Positions 9,597 through 20,380 of a stretch of 64,000 nucleotides of DNA are shown here, piece by piece (the first letter of the stretch is position 1; each line of letters opens with the position of its first letter). The position numbers and the translations under genes are program-made. The stretch covers positions 5,642,001-5,706,000 of the forward strand of contig JAHQIY010000003.1 in assembly GCA_019054805.1 (NCBI GenBank). Direction: 5' to 3'. The DNA is from Brachionus manjavacas (lineage: Eukaryota; Rotifera; Eurotatoria; Ploima; Brachionidae). The notes under the pieces are model-generated. The model searched no databases and had not been told where the DNA came from. It saw only the letters and a list, made by a program, of their open reading frames with translations.

Positions 9597-11573
9597 CTAA
9601 AAGATTTTAAAAAGTGCTTCTATTTCTGAATTTAAAATTGGAAAAACACTTTTTGAAATGCCTTCTGAATAGATTATTGCTTGCTTTTTATGTTCCGTTC
9701 CTCTTAGAGTAAGTCCTTTTTTTAGATTTTTGATAAAACTTTGATTTTCATTGCTTCCAAGCTGCATATAAAGCATCAAATATGGATTTTTTTTATTTAA
9801 ATCATAAAATAAATTAGAACTTAAACCGAGACATGCTGATACAATATCTACTAATGGTGGATTTTCATAAAGTTTCACTTGAATCATTATAGCTGATACT
9901 GATTGAAAGTCATTTTCATTGATTGACACTGGAATTATAAGATCAAATACATTCTGATTTTTAATACAATGAATGGCTGCACATCTTTTCAATGAATCTA
10001 CTAAGCTTATATTTTTCATTGATGCTTCTGGTTTTGTGAAATGATTAAAATTAATAAAAGCGTTTAATAAAATTTTTGGATTTGAAATTTGGCTACATAT
10101 TATCTTTATGCTGCATAATTCATTGGAACTTGTACACTGCCAATTATTTGTTTCACTACCACAATTATCATTGCATTTTCCATATAAAGTCTGAATAAAA
10201 ATACCTACTTTGACACTATTGATATATTTAATAGATGATTGAGACGTTCCAGAGTTCAGAAAGGCTTTGTCGATCGCTCTAAGCAAAATTAATTTGGCAA
10301 TAATTTCACCTTTGTCTCCTGTTGATATTAAACTACTTTCTGTCAATTTGATCAAAGTATTTAGAATAAATGGACAATTTTGGTCCATTATAATGGCACT
10401 TGCAGCGGCTAAAATAGGCTCAGATGGATAATCTATTTCAAATAGGTTATTTTTAACATCCAAATATGTGCAAACTGCCATATTGGTAGCGACTAATTGT
10501 TGACTTTTTGTTATTTGTTTTGGCTTTATTATGCCTAATCTACTGCTCAAAACAGCCAAACAATCATTGTCGTTTAAAGTTTCGGCCAAACGATTTCCAC
10601 TCATTAGTTTGTCAGAGGCCAAATCAAATAAATCATTATTTGAAATAGATTTATACAAATTGCTGTGTGAATTATTTTTGGTATATATCCATGAGCCCCA
10701 TAATGGCCGACCAAACATACAGGCATTTTCAAACAAAATTGAGTCTTTGATGTTTTTAATTTTTTCGTAATTTCGATCAATGAACACATCCCAATTGGGC
10801 AATAAATAAATTGGTTCAAATACTTTAAGCTTTTTTTCACTTATTCTTTTAGACGGATCGTGATAGCTTACAGGCATGAAATCAGTCAACTGCGAAAACG
10901 TATCCAGAAAAAGAACAAAAACACTTCCCTTAAGATTCGAAGTCAAACTTCTGAGAATGAAATAGTTATCGGGAAATAATGATGATGCCTCGTCAAAAAC
11001 AAACACTAATGGTGCTTTTTTTTCATAAACAGGTATTGATACTTTCTTGATATCTTCAATATTCTGATAAATTGATATTTTTTCACCAAGACCATCTGGA
11101 TTTCCATATGAATCAAAGAATTCTCTGCAGCTATAGTTCTCTTTTTTCTCATTTAAAATGTCAATGAAAGTTTTAAAATAACATTTGAAATTTGTTTCAA
11201 CATTATCTTTTTTTAGCAAAACATCTGCCAGAGCACTTCTTCTCGGATACCCATTACTTTTTAAGTCTAGAAGACAGCAGTAAACAACGAAAAATCCTTC
11301 GTCAACAAGTCCGAAACATGCTCTTGATTTTCCGAATCCACTGGATTGAAAAAGCATAGCAAATGGCCCATAAAAAATCAACTCATTATAACTTTCAATG
11401 TATTTTCTTATTTGATTGCTTAAAAACTTTCGTGAGCTAATTCCTATACAAGAATTTTCTAACAAATTAGTAGTAAATGATTCAGCTATCAATTGTTTAA
11501 TTTCAGAATTTTGAGAAGTTTTTGAAGTGGCTTCATCTTTATTCGATGATTTGGATTGCAACCATTCTTTCAT
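9597..11573 (-). CDS. P-loop NTPase with PD-(D/E)XK-like nuclease domain, copy 1
   Basis: Single open frame of 658 codons. Walker A is G-F-G-K-S at residues 79-83, inside SSGFGKSRA. Walker B is FVFDEAS with D194-E195. A mid region has a YPSEPILAAASA motif and a GDKGEIIAKLILLRAIDKA motif. The C-terminal region has D544 (FDLIIP) and Q565-x-K567 (IQVK), spaced like a PD-(D/E)XK nuclease with Gln in place of Glu. From memory, this architecture is that of a large family abundant in basidiomycete and Rhizophagus genomes, tied to the NTPase-REase 'CR-type' proteins. No signal peptide or membrane segment is seen. Compared with copy 2, an extra A near 9610 ends the frame about 36 residues early. The start at 11573 is the first ATG and is shared by both copies. 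Role unknown: selfish element, defence and effector-like origins are all possible. Confidence 0.72.
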   Translation of the reverse strand: MKEWLQSKSSNKDEATSKTSQNSEIKQLIAESFTTNLLENSCIGISSRKFLSNQIRKYIESYNELIFYGPFAMLFQSSGFGKSRACFGLVDEGFFVVYCCLLDLKSNGYPRRSALADVLLKKDNVETNFKCYFKTFIDILNEKKENYSCREFFDSYGNPDGLGEKISIYQNIEDIKKVSIPVYEKKAPLVFVFDEASSLFPDNYFILRSLTSNLKGSVFVLFLDTFSQLTDFMPVSYHDPSKRISEKKLKVFEPIYLLPNWDVFIDRNYEKIKNIKDSILFENACMFGRPLWGSWIYTKNNSHSNLYKSISNNDLFDLASDKLMSGNRLAETLNDNDCLAVLSSRLGIIKPKQITKSQQLVATNMAVCTYLDVKNNLFEIDYPSEPILAAASAIIMDQNCPFILNTLIKLTESSLISTGDKGEIIAKLILLRAIDKAFLNSGTSQSSIKYINSVKVGIFIQTLYGKCNDNCGSETNNWQCTSSNELCSIKIICSQISNPKILLNAFINFNHFTKPEASMKNISLVDSLKRCAAIHCIKNQNVFDLIIPVSINENDFQSVSAIMIQVKLYENPPLVDIVSACLGLSSNLFYDLNKKNPYLMLYMQLGSNENQSFIKNLKKGLTLRGTEHKKQAIIYSEGISKSVFPILNSEIEALFKIF

Positions 11574-11692
11574 TTTTGAATAATCTAAATTTAAATAAAA
11601 AGTAAATTATTTTTTCAATAAAATTAAGCATATTTTTTGGCGTATTTTAAAAAATTATCCACTCTACTTTTATATGATAGTTGAGCTCTAAA

Positions 11693-13013
11693 AAAATTTC
11701 TATTTGTTTCACTTCTAAAATCATTTTTATTTACTTATCTTTTTGTATACTTAATTTTGTAATCAAAAATTTTTTTGACCTTAAAATAATTCAATGCTAG
11801 ATAAACTAATTTAGTCTCTTAATTGTTTAGTTCTAAAAAAGAAATTATTAAATCCAAATAGAAATATAAGATTTTTAGGACCGCATCGAAGAATGAACTT
11901 TTGTTATATCATTCTTAGGATAATTGTGAATCAAATATGAAAGGAAAGAGCTACTCGAAATTGTGAGTTAAAATGAAAACTGTATGATTAATTTAAGATA
12001 AACGACTGGGAGATGCCAAAACATTGCAGCATTCGTCAAGGTTCGTTTTTATCTGTTTAAAACAAATAAGTTTAGTAAATAATTTAATAATATTTAATAA
12101 TATTATTTAATGAAGTTATTGAAGTAATATTTTAAAATTTTTAGATAAAATGTTCCAAATCATAAATCATAGTCTCAGACATTATAATTTTTTTATGATT
12201 GAAATTTAAATCCAGATTTAAGTTTATAAACAAAATTTTCCCTTGAATTGTAAATATAATTACCAGCTTTTTATTTAAAACAAAAATAATTAAATTGATA
12301 CAATCTGACAGAGGTTATAGACTAAAAATTAATATTTTTGACTATAGTTGATGATTTGGCGCACTTAAACAAAAAATAATATTGATTCTAATTGCCTATT
12401 TAAAAAAGCAAATCATTTTTTGATAATATTTAAAAAAAAAAAAGGATTTATTATATAGTCAGACAAAATATACTTAAAAGCAAATGATCTTTTGATACCA
12501 CTATCTAAAAATTCCAAAAAAAAAATTTAAATCACAAAACCAATCAATTTCAAAATTCTTAAAATCCCACTTTTTTAATAAACTTTACAATAATTTAGTA
12601 AATTTTCTGTTACTGCTTTAATACTCAAAATAAAAAAAGTTAATTGCGCTCAATTTTCAAAATGCAAACGAAAGAAGACATTTTTTGTTCTAGATGCAAC
12701 TCAATAAAATAGAAAAAATTTAAAATATAAAATTAAATTAGTTTTTTTTATTTTATATTAATTGTATTTTTATTAATTAAGACTTTACTTTAATAAAATA
12801 CACCTCTTGTTACTTAATTAGCGATGTTTTTATTAAAATTTAGCTAAATTGAAAATTACTCTTTTCTAAAACCAGCTCATTTTTTAGTGACATGTCATTA
12901 TTTGATTTGGTAAGATGTCACTAAATTCGGATAATTACGTTTTCAAAATGAGTGAAGTGGGTAATTTGAAATTTATCTCTTAACCTTCTAGGTTTAAAAA
13001 ATAAGAGCATTTT
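11693..13013. repeat. Non-coding AT-rich interval with dispersed repeat, member 2
   Basis: 11693-12530 shows nothing gene-like. 12540-12850 is a diverged copy of the 1940-2260 repeat. From about 12950 the sequence is paired with 20560 onward, the duplicated block carrying the small three-exon gene. Confidence 0.6.
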
Positions 13014-13392
13014 TTAAAAATGAATTTGAAAAATTTGATCCACTAATAAACAATAGTCTTCATAAAATTTCTTTTTTATTATTTCTTCGTTAAAATAAAA
13101 TTAATTTACCTTCATGATTTGAAAATAACATTAACAACGAATATTCGTGACAAAATATTTCTATTACATTGTTGTTTTCAAAATATTTATGACCTGTTTT
13201 GACTTTGAAAGAGTCATTTTCAACTAAAAAAATTAATTGAGTTTATTGAAAAATTTTAGAATATTTAAAATTACAATTAATGATTTTTTCATTTTCATAT
13301 TCATTATATTTTATGTAAACCATACTATCACAACTGATCATTCCTTCAATTCCATTCACAAATAATGAGCTTAAAAGAATTTGATTTTCCAT
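13014..13392 (-). CDS. Small three-exon gene of unknown function, copy A
   Basis: I recognise no family. Exons 13275-13392, 13110-13223 and 13014-13042 join in phase to 86 codons. Donors are GTAATT and GTAAAT, and both acceptors end in AG. The protein starts MENQILLSSLF, has four cysteines or fewer and no transmembrane segment, and ends DQIFQIHF. The case for it being real is copy B at 20618-21006: the same splice sites, exon lengths of 118/114/29 and frame are kept, while several codons differ by amino-acid changes. Introns are 51 and 67 bases. Nothing nearby suggests its role. It could also be a remnant exon set of a larger gene. Confidence 0.5.
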
Positions 13393-13529
13393 TGTTGTAG
13401 TACAATAATTAATTATTTCTAAAAATCAACAAGGTTTTAAAATCAATTTTGAATTTTAAATTTTAAGCACATTTCCAATAAAATTAAATATTTTTTACTA
13501 AAATATTGTTTCAAAACAAACTTCCTTAA

Positions 13530-13632
13530 TGCATAGATTTTTTCTTATTTTTTGAGTGTCTTTAGTTCATAAGAATTTTTTTGATCCTTTTCAAAAATCA
13601 TCAATTACTTGTCAAAAATTTTTGCACTACTA
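13530..13632. other. End of duplicated block, no gene seen
   Basis: AT-rich sequence joining the small-gene block to the dynein fragment. Similarity to the 20560-21150 copy fades at about 13540. Confidence 0.3.
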
Positions 13633-13769
13633 TTGATGATGTCATGCTGATAATTTGTTGTAAGCCTTTTAAAAACGCTGACTTGAAGATAATTTCAAGT
13701 TTTGAATGTCCAGTTTATAAGACTATTGAATATCCTTGTGTTCTAAGTAAAAAGACATTAAGTTTTTGA
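13633..13769 (+). pseudogene. Displaced dynein heavy chain C-terminal fragment
   Basis: About 130 bases on the plus strand match the reverse complement of roughly 22140-22262, inside the last large exon of the dynein gene. The derived peptide keeps CKPFKNADLKIISSFECPV and VYKT, against [10 protein letters not shown] and [12 protein letters not shown] in the parent. It departs into a stop at 13769. It lies in reverse orientation to the parent, more than 8 kb away, and in the neighbourhood of the displaced copy of the small three-exon gene. A non-functional piece of a duplication or retrocopy. Confidence 0.85.
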
Positions 13770-13869
13770 GAAACACTAGTGTTATTCGGAAGTCATAAAG
13801 ATCTTTTTCGCTCATATTTTTTAATAAATAAGAAGTTGCTAAGAATCATTTATAAATTTGTTTAAATTT

Positions 13870-14060
13870 ATTTATGAATCCAAGTCTTGACTTGTGACTT
13901 TTAAACAACTCTGTAATTAACATCATAAATTCGTTCAATTTGGAGTCGTAATATAAGATATTTTCAGACCTTTGCCTACATATTTAATTCCCGTCTTTTT
14001 TTATTATTTATTTACTAGACTTGTTTTTAAGTCATCAAGTGAATTTTTGTTCATAATACT
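13870..14060. repeat. hAT-type element ends
   Basis: 13877-13917 reads AAGTCTTGACTTGTGACTTTTAAACAACTCTG, whose reverse complement starts CAGAGTTGTTTAAAAGTCAC like a hAT terminus. 14016-14042 has TAGACTTGTTTTTAAGTCAT in the other sense. These match the ends of the MITE at 40217-40318 and the tip at 42165-42192. No full element is delimited here. Confidence 0.45.
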
Positions 14061-14227
14061 TTTGATATTCTGAATTCAATTAAATTTAAATTTTTCATAT
14101 TGATTAGTTTTTACAAATTCAAGTTTATAAAATAAATTATTAATAAAATTTCGTTTTATTTTTTACTTTTATTTCTCTTTTTTTTATTTCACTATCAGAA
14201 AACTTAAATTTCTAAAATTAATCAAAA

Positions 14228-15492
14228 GTGAATAAAAATTATAAGCTTATTTTAAAGGAACATTTATCGAATTCAACGATTCATGGTCTATCTAAAATAA
14301 ACAAATCTTCAACGATTTTTACCAGAGTGATGTGGATAATATTTTTTCTTACTGCCATAGCATTTTGCTCATTCATGTTCATCAAAAATATTTCAAATTT
14401 TTTAAAATATGAAACAACAACTAAAATAGAAACCAAATTCGAAATTTCGCCAGTTTTTCCGTCTGTTACAATTTGTAACGTGAATTTTTTTACATCAGAT
14501 TATGCAATAGAATTTTTTTCCAACAGAAGCAACATTTATTCCAATCCATTAAATAAGCATCAGCTTTCAATTAACGAAATTTATTCGAATCCAGAATACA
14601 TCAAGAATATAGACAAGTTTGGAGATGTCTTTGATAAGCTATTTATTTCATGCTTATTTAATTCAATATCCTGTGATGATATATCATTTTGGAAATTTTA
14701 TCATAGTAATTTATTTGGAAATTGCTTTCAATTCAACACTGACAGCAAAGATCTTTTAACAAATTCGATACCAGGGTTTTCAAACGGCCTGCAGTGTTCC
14801 TTGGGAATTGAGTCATCTCAATCATAGAAGAGGAGCTGTTGTTTTTATTCATAATCAGACAGAAATTCCAAATAATTTTTTAATGGCACCAGTTGGATTC
14901 GAAACATTTATTTTAGTTTCGCGAGTATTCATAAAAAAATCAAAAAACCATATAGTGACTTCGATGGTAACACCGAAGACCCTGATGCATTTGATTCAGA
15001 AATTTTTAAATTCATCCATTCTAAGGGATTTAAGTATAACCAAAAATTTTGCATGTCAGTGTGTTTGCAGAAATTTTTATTAGAAAAATGTAACTGCTTG
15101 TCTTCTTTTTATCCTTTAATAGAAGAAAATGTTCAGGTTTGTAGTAATTTTATTGATTTGATTAAATGTGCTCGCATCAAAAGACAAGAATTTTCATATA
15201 ACCCGGGGGTTTCTGGTTCTTGTTCGGCTATGTGTCCATTGGAGTGCGAAAGTTCAAGATTGGAAAAACTTATTCCATTGTTGACTTTTTAAACGTAGAA
15301 TGGGAAGAAGTGATACAGCACTTTATTAATGAAACAGGATTTGAAGATAGAAAAATAAAAGATGAACTTTTGTCAATAAACATTTTCTATGAAGATTTAG
15401 ATTATACTTTAAAAAATGAAAGAGAAAGTTTTAATTTAATTTAACTTATTTCAAATTTAGGAGTAATTGCTGGATTGTTTTCAGCATTAAAT
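14228..15492 (+). pseudogene. DEG/ENaC (amiloride-sensitive) sodium channel, broken and truncated
   Basis: Encodes a DEG/ENaC channel subunit, normally a trimeric plasma-membrane cation channel with two transmembrane helices and a cysteine-rich loop. Visible are the N-terminal STIHGLSKI motif (HG gating dipeptide), a first transmembrane helix (about residues 33-55), the FPSVTICN motif, VVFIHNQTEIP, and the Cys-rich stretch around CLQKFLLEKCNCL and MCPLECESS. A NVEWEEVIQHF region follows and then a TM2-like GVIAGLF. The frame changes near 14805, 14945 and 15260, and a TAA lies before TM2. The sequence is then cut at about 15490 by the NTPase duplicate. The true start is unclear: 14228 is GTG in an open exon, and an upstream exon may be missing. 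Confidence 0.85.
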
Positions 15493-15597
15493 TAATGATA
15501 AATTTATCCTTTCGTCGTGTTGACTTGTCAAAAAAAGATCAATCAAAATTTTTGCTATTTATTTATTATGAAATATTTAAAATTACATCTAAAAATA

Positions 15598-15841
15598 ATT
15601 TTTAATAATTTAAAATATAATTTAACAAATAAAAAAATGAAAATTTATTTATTCAAAACTTATACAAAGAATAATTTATTCTAAGAATAATTTTAACTTA
15701 ATTTTAATTTTTTTTTATTTAAATTTTTTTAATTTTAATTTTTTTTAATTTTAAGAGTCATCTATTTAGAAATTGTATAAGTTTTGAATATTTAAATTTT
15801 CATTTTTTTATCTGTTAAATCATATTTTAAATTATTAAAAA
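15598..15841. repeat. Foldback (MITE-like) element, copy 2
   Basis: Same foldback as 9056-9315 in the second duplicate, slightly shortened in the A/T-rich middle. Arms lie at about 15598-15667 and 15772-15841. Confidence 0.7.
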
Positions 15842-16018
15842 ACTCATTGTTTAACTATGAATAAATTTTTATTCTTAAAAATGATCACTTTTAACAAACT
15901 TGTCTAAAATTTAAATAAATTATTTAATAAAATGATTGATTAAAAAAAAGGCATAAATAAAAGGTCAATATAAAAATATTTTTTGTAAACTAAATGAACT
16001 GACTGAATTGTTTGTATT

Positions 16019-18101
16019 TTACTTTGATTTTTTTCTTAGAGAATAACGAGTTATTTGATATACTTTCCATTTATCTATTTCAAAATCGTCGCTAAATTTG
16101 AAAAGTTTTCTGTCGGCTACACTAAAATATTTTAAAAGTGCTTCTATTTCTGAATTTAAAATTGGAAAAACACTTTTTGAAATGCCTTCTGAATAGATTA
16201 TTGCTTGCTTTTTATGTTCCGTTCCTCTTAGAGTAAGTCCTTTTTTTAGATTTTTGATATAACTTTGATTTTCATTGCTTCCAAGCTGCATATAAAGCAT
16301 CAAATATGGATTTTTTTTATTTAAATCATAAAATAAATTAGAACTTAAACCGAGACATGCTGATACAATATCTACTAATGGTGGATTTTCATAAAGTTTC
16401 ACTTGAATCATTATAGCTGATACTGATTGAAAGTCATTTTCATTGATTGACACTGGAATTATAAGATCAAATACATTCTGATTTTTAATACAATGAATGG
16501 CTGCACATCTTTTCAATGAATCTACTAAGCTTATATTTTTCATTGATGCTTCTGGTTTTGTGAAATGATTAAAATTAATAAAAGCGTTTAATAAAATTTT
16601 TGGATTTGAAATTTGGCTACATATTATCTTTATGCTGCATAATTCATTGGAACTTGTACACTGCCAATTATTTGTTTCACTACCACAATTATCATTGCAT
16701 TTTCCATATAAAGTCTGAATAAAAATACCTACTTTGACACTATTGATATATTTAATAGATGATTGAGACGTTCCAGAGTTCAGAAAGGCTTTGTCGATCG
16801 CTCTAAGCAAAATTAATTTGGCAATAATTTCACCTTTGTCTCCTGTTGATATTAAACTACTTTCTGTCAATTTGATCAAAGTATTTAGAATAAATGGACA
16901 ATTTTGGTCCATTATAATGGCACTTGCAGCGGCTAAAATAGGCTCAGATGGATAATCTATTTCAAATAGGTTATTTTTAACATCCAAATATGTGCAAACT
17001 GCCATATTGGTAGCGACTAATTGTTGACTTTTTGTTATTTGTTTTGGCTTTATTATGCCTAATCTACTGCTCAAAACAGCCAAACAATCATTGTCATTTA
17101 AAGTTTCGGCCAAACGATTTCCACTCATTAGTTTGTCAGAGGCCAAATCAAATAAATCATTATTTGAAATAGATTTATACAAATTGCTGTGTGAATTATT
17201 TTTGGTATATATCCATGAGCCCCATAATGGCCGACCAAACATACAGGCATTTTCAAACAAAATTGAGTCTTTGATGTTTTTAATTTTTTCGTAATTTCGA
17301 TCAATGAACACATCCCAATTGGGCAATAAATAAATTGGTTCAAATACTTTAAGCTTTTTTTCACTTATTCTTTTAGACGGATCGTGATAGCTTACAGGCA
17401 TGAAATCAGTCAACTGCGAAAACGTATCCAGAAAAAGAACAAAAACACTTCCCTTAAGATTCGAAGTCAAACTTCTGAGAATGAAATAGTTATCGGGAAA
17501 TAATGATGATGCCTCGTCAAAAACAAACACTAATGGTGCTTTTTTTCATAAACAGGTATTGATACTTTCTTGATATCTTCAATATTCTGATAAATTGATA
17601 TTTTTTCACCAAGACCATCTGGATTTCCATATGAATCAAAGAATTCTCTGCAGCTATAGTTCTCTTTTTTCTCATTTAAAATGTCAATGAAAGTTTTAAA
17701 ATAACATTTGAAATTTGTTTCAACATTATCTTTTTTAGCAAAACATCTGCCAGAGCACTTCTTCTCGGATACCCATTACTTTTTAAGTCTAGAAGACAGC
17801 AGTAAACAACGAAAAATCCTTCGTCAACAAGTCCGAAACATGCTCTTGATTTTCCGAATCCACTGGATTGAAAAAGCATAGCAAATGGCCCATAAAAAAT
17901 CAACTCATTATAACTTTCAATGTATTTTCTTATTTGATTGCTTAAAAACTTTCGTGAGCTAATGCCTATACAAGAATTTTCTAACAAATTAGTAGTAAAT
18001 GATTCAGCTATCAATTGTTTAATTTCAGTTGTTGAATTTTGAGAAGTTTTTGAAGTGGCTTCATCTTTATTCGATGATTTGGATTGCAACCATTCTTTCA
18101 T
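16019..18101 (-). pseudogene. P-loop NTPase-nuclease, copy 2, two frameshifts
   Basis: Same gene as 9597-11573. The start at 18101, Walker A, Walker B and the D...QxK residues are all retained. Two T runs are one base shorter than in copy 1 (near 17733 and 17540). These split it into a 141-codon piece and a 503-codon piece that still reaches the original C-terminus (SVADRKLFKFSDDFE...). A two-codon insertion (TT after SQNS) also separates the copies. The breaks are in homopolymers, so they could be sequencing errors. Confidence 0.75.
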
Positions 18102-18239
18102 TTTTGAATAATCTAAATTTAAATAAAAAGTAAATTATTTTTTCAATAAAATTAAGCATATTTTTTGGCGTATTTTAAAAAATTATCCACTCTACTTTTA
18201 TATGATAGTTGAGCTCTAAAATTATTTTTTTTTCAATAA

Positions 18240-18895
18240 ACAATATTTTATTTTCTTAATTGTCGGTAATTGCTTTATTTTCGAAAAAACTAATGATAAC
18301 TGATTCAAAATGATGAATTGTAATACTCATCATAGATGTTATATTCAAAATTTGTTATGTTTTTTAATAAATTTTACAATAATTTAGTAAATTTTCTACT
18401 GCTTTTATTCTCTAAATGATGGCAAATTAATTGCGCTCAACTTACAACATGTCAATGGAAGAAGACATTTATATAAACTCAAAACAATTTAAATTAATTT
18501 TTAATTTAGGTTAGATAATTTTCTATTAAATTTGTTTTTTTATATTAGATTAGGTTTATTTTAATTAGTTAAGACTTTTCTTTGATAAATTAGAGCTCTT
18601 TTTACTTAAATAGCCATGTTTTTATTAAATTTAGCTAAAAGTTTTTAATATTAGCAATGAGTGAAATTAAATGATAGGCTCCTTACAAAAAAAAAAATCA
18701 AAATATAAAATAAAATTAAAGTTTATAAAATGAGATAAAAAAAATCAAAATATAAAATAAAATTAAAGTTAATAAAATGAGATAAAAAAAAAATCAAAAT
18801 AGAGTAAATGAGATAAAAAAAATTAAAGTTAAGAAAACATAGATTGTTACATGTAGCACATGTTTACATAGTTCAGGTTTCAGGAAAAAAGGAGG
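18240..18895. repeat. Dispersed AT-rich repeat, member 3, with an AT-rich tandem tail
   Basis: 18240-18700 is a copy of the repeat at about 1720-2300. It is followed at 18690-18835 by about three copies of a 50-60 base A/T-rich unit (ATGAGATAAAAA plus TCAAAATATAAAATAAAATT). No coding sequence is seen. Confidence 0.6.
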
Positions 18896-19650
18896 AAATA
18901 GAAAGGTAGCAATTACACAATGGAGTTGGGTATTCAATATATCTCGATTCGAAACCTTCTTTGTATTCCTCCACCAGTCTTACAACCAATGGAATAGAAT
19001 GACTCATTCCTGTCCTAACATGTCTCTCACTCAACTCAAAAAGCCGATTCGAGACTGTTAGTAAATATAAGCTTTTTCAAAGCCTCATCATGCACGATGC
19101 TGGAGGGAGTATCATATTTTAATCTGAGGATAGATCTGACTGCTGTATTCTGAATTGCTTGTAGTTTTTTGATATTATTTTCTGAAAATGAATTCAAGCA
19201 AGGAAAAGAATAGTCTAACATTGATCCGACTAAAGATTTATATAAATTTCCTAGTGTGTTTTGAGTAAGACCCCATTTTTTTTTGACAATATCTTAATAA
19301 TATTTAGCCTTTTATTACACCGTTCTTTAATTTCGTCTACTAGTATATTAAAATTTAACTTTGAATGAAATTTTATACCAAGAAACTTGATTTCTTTTTG
19401 GCTCATTATTCTGTTTCCATAAATTTTAGATTTCAGATTATCACTGTCTTTTTTGTACCTAGAAAAGACTACTGAACACGACTTTTCAACTGATATTGTC
19501 ATTTTCCATCTAATAACCCATTGTTCTAGTTCGATGTTGTATTTATTTATTTTATTTTCTAGGTTCCCCTTTTTGTTATAAATGAAGAATGTAACCAGAT
19601 CATCTGCGAAAAGCAGAGAGTATTTGAATTCACCACCGCTTTAAAGCGAT
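18896..19650 (-). pseudogene. LINE relic: RT palm to C-terminus
   Basis: Reading the minus strand, a YSLLFADDLVTFF motif (the YADD-box region) at about 19610-19640 begins the fragment. TISVEKSCSVVF, a KFLGIKFHSKLNF block, RCNKRLNIIKIL, and after a frameshift MLDYSFPCLNSFSENNIKK and VHDEALKKLIF follow. The 3' end near 18950-19030 encodes a HVRTGMSHSIPLVVRLVEE-like tail. The order is that of a jockey/CR1-like LINE reverse transcriptase, here 5' truncated and with stops. It is related to the copies at 870-1460 and 38930-40109. Confidence 0.75.
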
Positions 19651-20072
19651 GCAAGAATTAACTATTTTTTGATTAAAAGTTTCATATTTTATTTTTTTAA
19701 CTGTCGATAATTCATTGCTTTATTTTCGAAAAAACTATTGATAACTGATTCAAAATGATGAATTGTAATCACATAATATTAATGAATACTATATAAAAAG
19801 ATGAACTTACTAGTTAAAATGTATTAAATGTATTATAATTGTACTAGATAAAAAATTTAACACCTAGATAAAATTATTAACTTAATAGAGAAAAAAATTA
19901 AAATGCTAGATAATTTTATTAATTAACTAGGTATAATTGAATAGTTACTGAATATTTTGATTATGATTAATTTATTAAACTCGATCAAACATAGGTTATA
20001 AATCCATTTCAAATTCTCTTACAAATTTATTAATAAAACTATTGAAAAATGATGTATCCTGACACAGACCAT
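19651..20072. other. AT-rich interval with repeat pieces
   Basis: 19690-19770 repeats the GATAACTGATTCAAAATGAT block of the dispersed repeat. The rest (19780-20060) is A/T-rich and has several TCTAGATAAAATTATTAA-like words. No gene. Confidence 0.4.
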
Positions 20073-20380
20073 TAGAATACGACTAGTTCGGAGAACACTG
20101 AACCTAGTAGTGAAGAAACATACAAAGTGGCTCCACGACAAACTCGGCCTTTATCTCCTTCTGGATGCAATAACGCAGCATTCGTTCAACAGACTTTCAA
20201 GAATACTAGGGGAAAAAACAGGGATTATCAATTAATGGTTGAAGGCTTGCAATTAACGGCAGCAACCCAAGCAACCCAAGTTTAAAGCCACTCAATCAAA
20301 AAAAAAGCTGCTTTAAACAATAATCAAAATGATGCTGATCATGTTCATGAGTCGCGCAATAAAAGAAGAAAAATATAAGT
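20073..20380 (+). pseudogene. Unidentified coding remnant
   Basis: A clearly less AT-rich stretch with codon-like reading. From 20073 about 70 codons run with no ATG (NTTSSENTEPSSEETYKVAP, later QQTFKNTRGKNRDYQLM) to a stop near 20284. After a one-base frame change a basic tail continues (QSKKKAALNNNQN, then ESRNKRRKI) to a stop at about 20380. A CCTGACACAG acceptor-like site lies just before. The Ser/Thr/Glu-rich start and Lys/Arg-rich end suggest the C-terminus of a nuclear protein or transposase, but I recognise no family. Confidence 0.35.

Larger units (their letters stand above)
8947..11692 (-). repeat. Segmental direct repeat, copy 1 (NTPase-nuclease unit)
   Basis: Aligns base by base with 15490-18221, in the same orientation, with scattered substitutions and small indels. 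Its edges are sharp: left AATTAATGATAAATTTATCC, right ending ATAGTTGAGCTCTAAAA. No inverted ends were seen, so it looks more like a duplicated gene block than a transposon with terminal repeats. Confidence 0.9.
15490..18221 (-). repeat. Segmental direct repeat, copy 2 (NTPase-nuclease unit)
   Basis: Second copy of 8947-11692. Its left edge cuts into the end of the DEG/ENaC pseudogene. To the right it runs into the dispersed AT-rich repeat at 18240. Confidence 0.9.
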
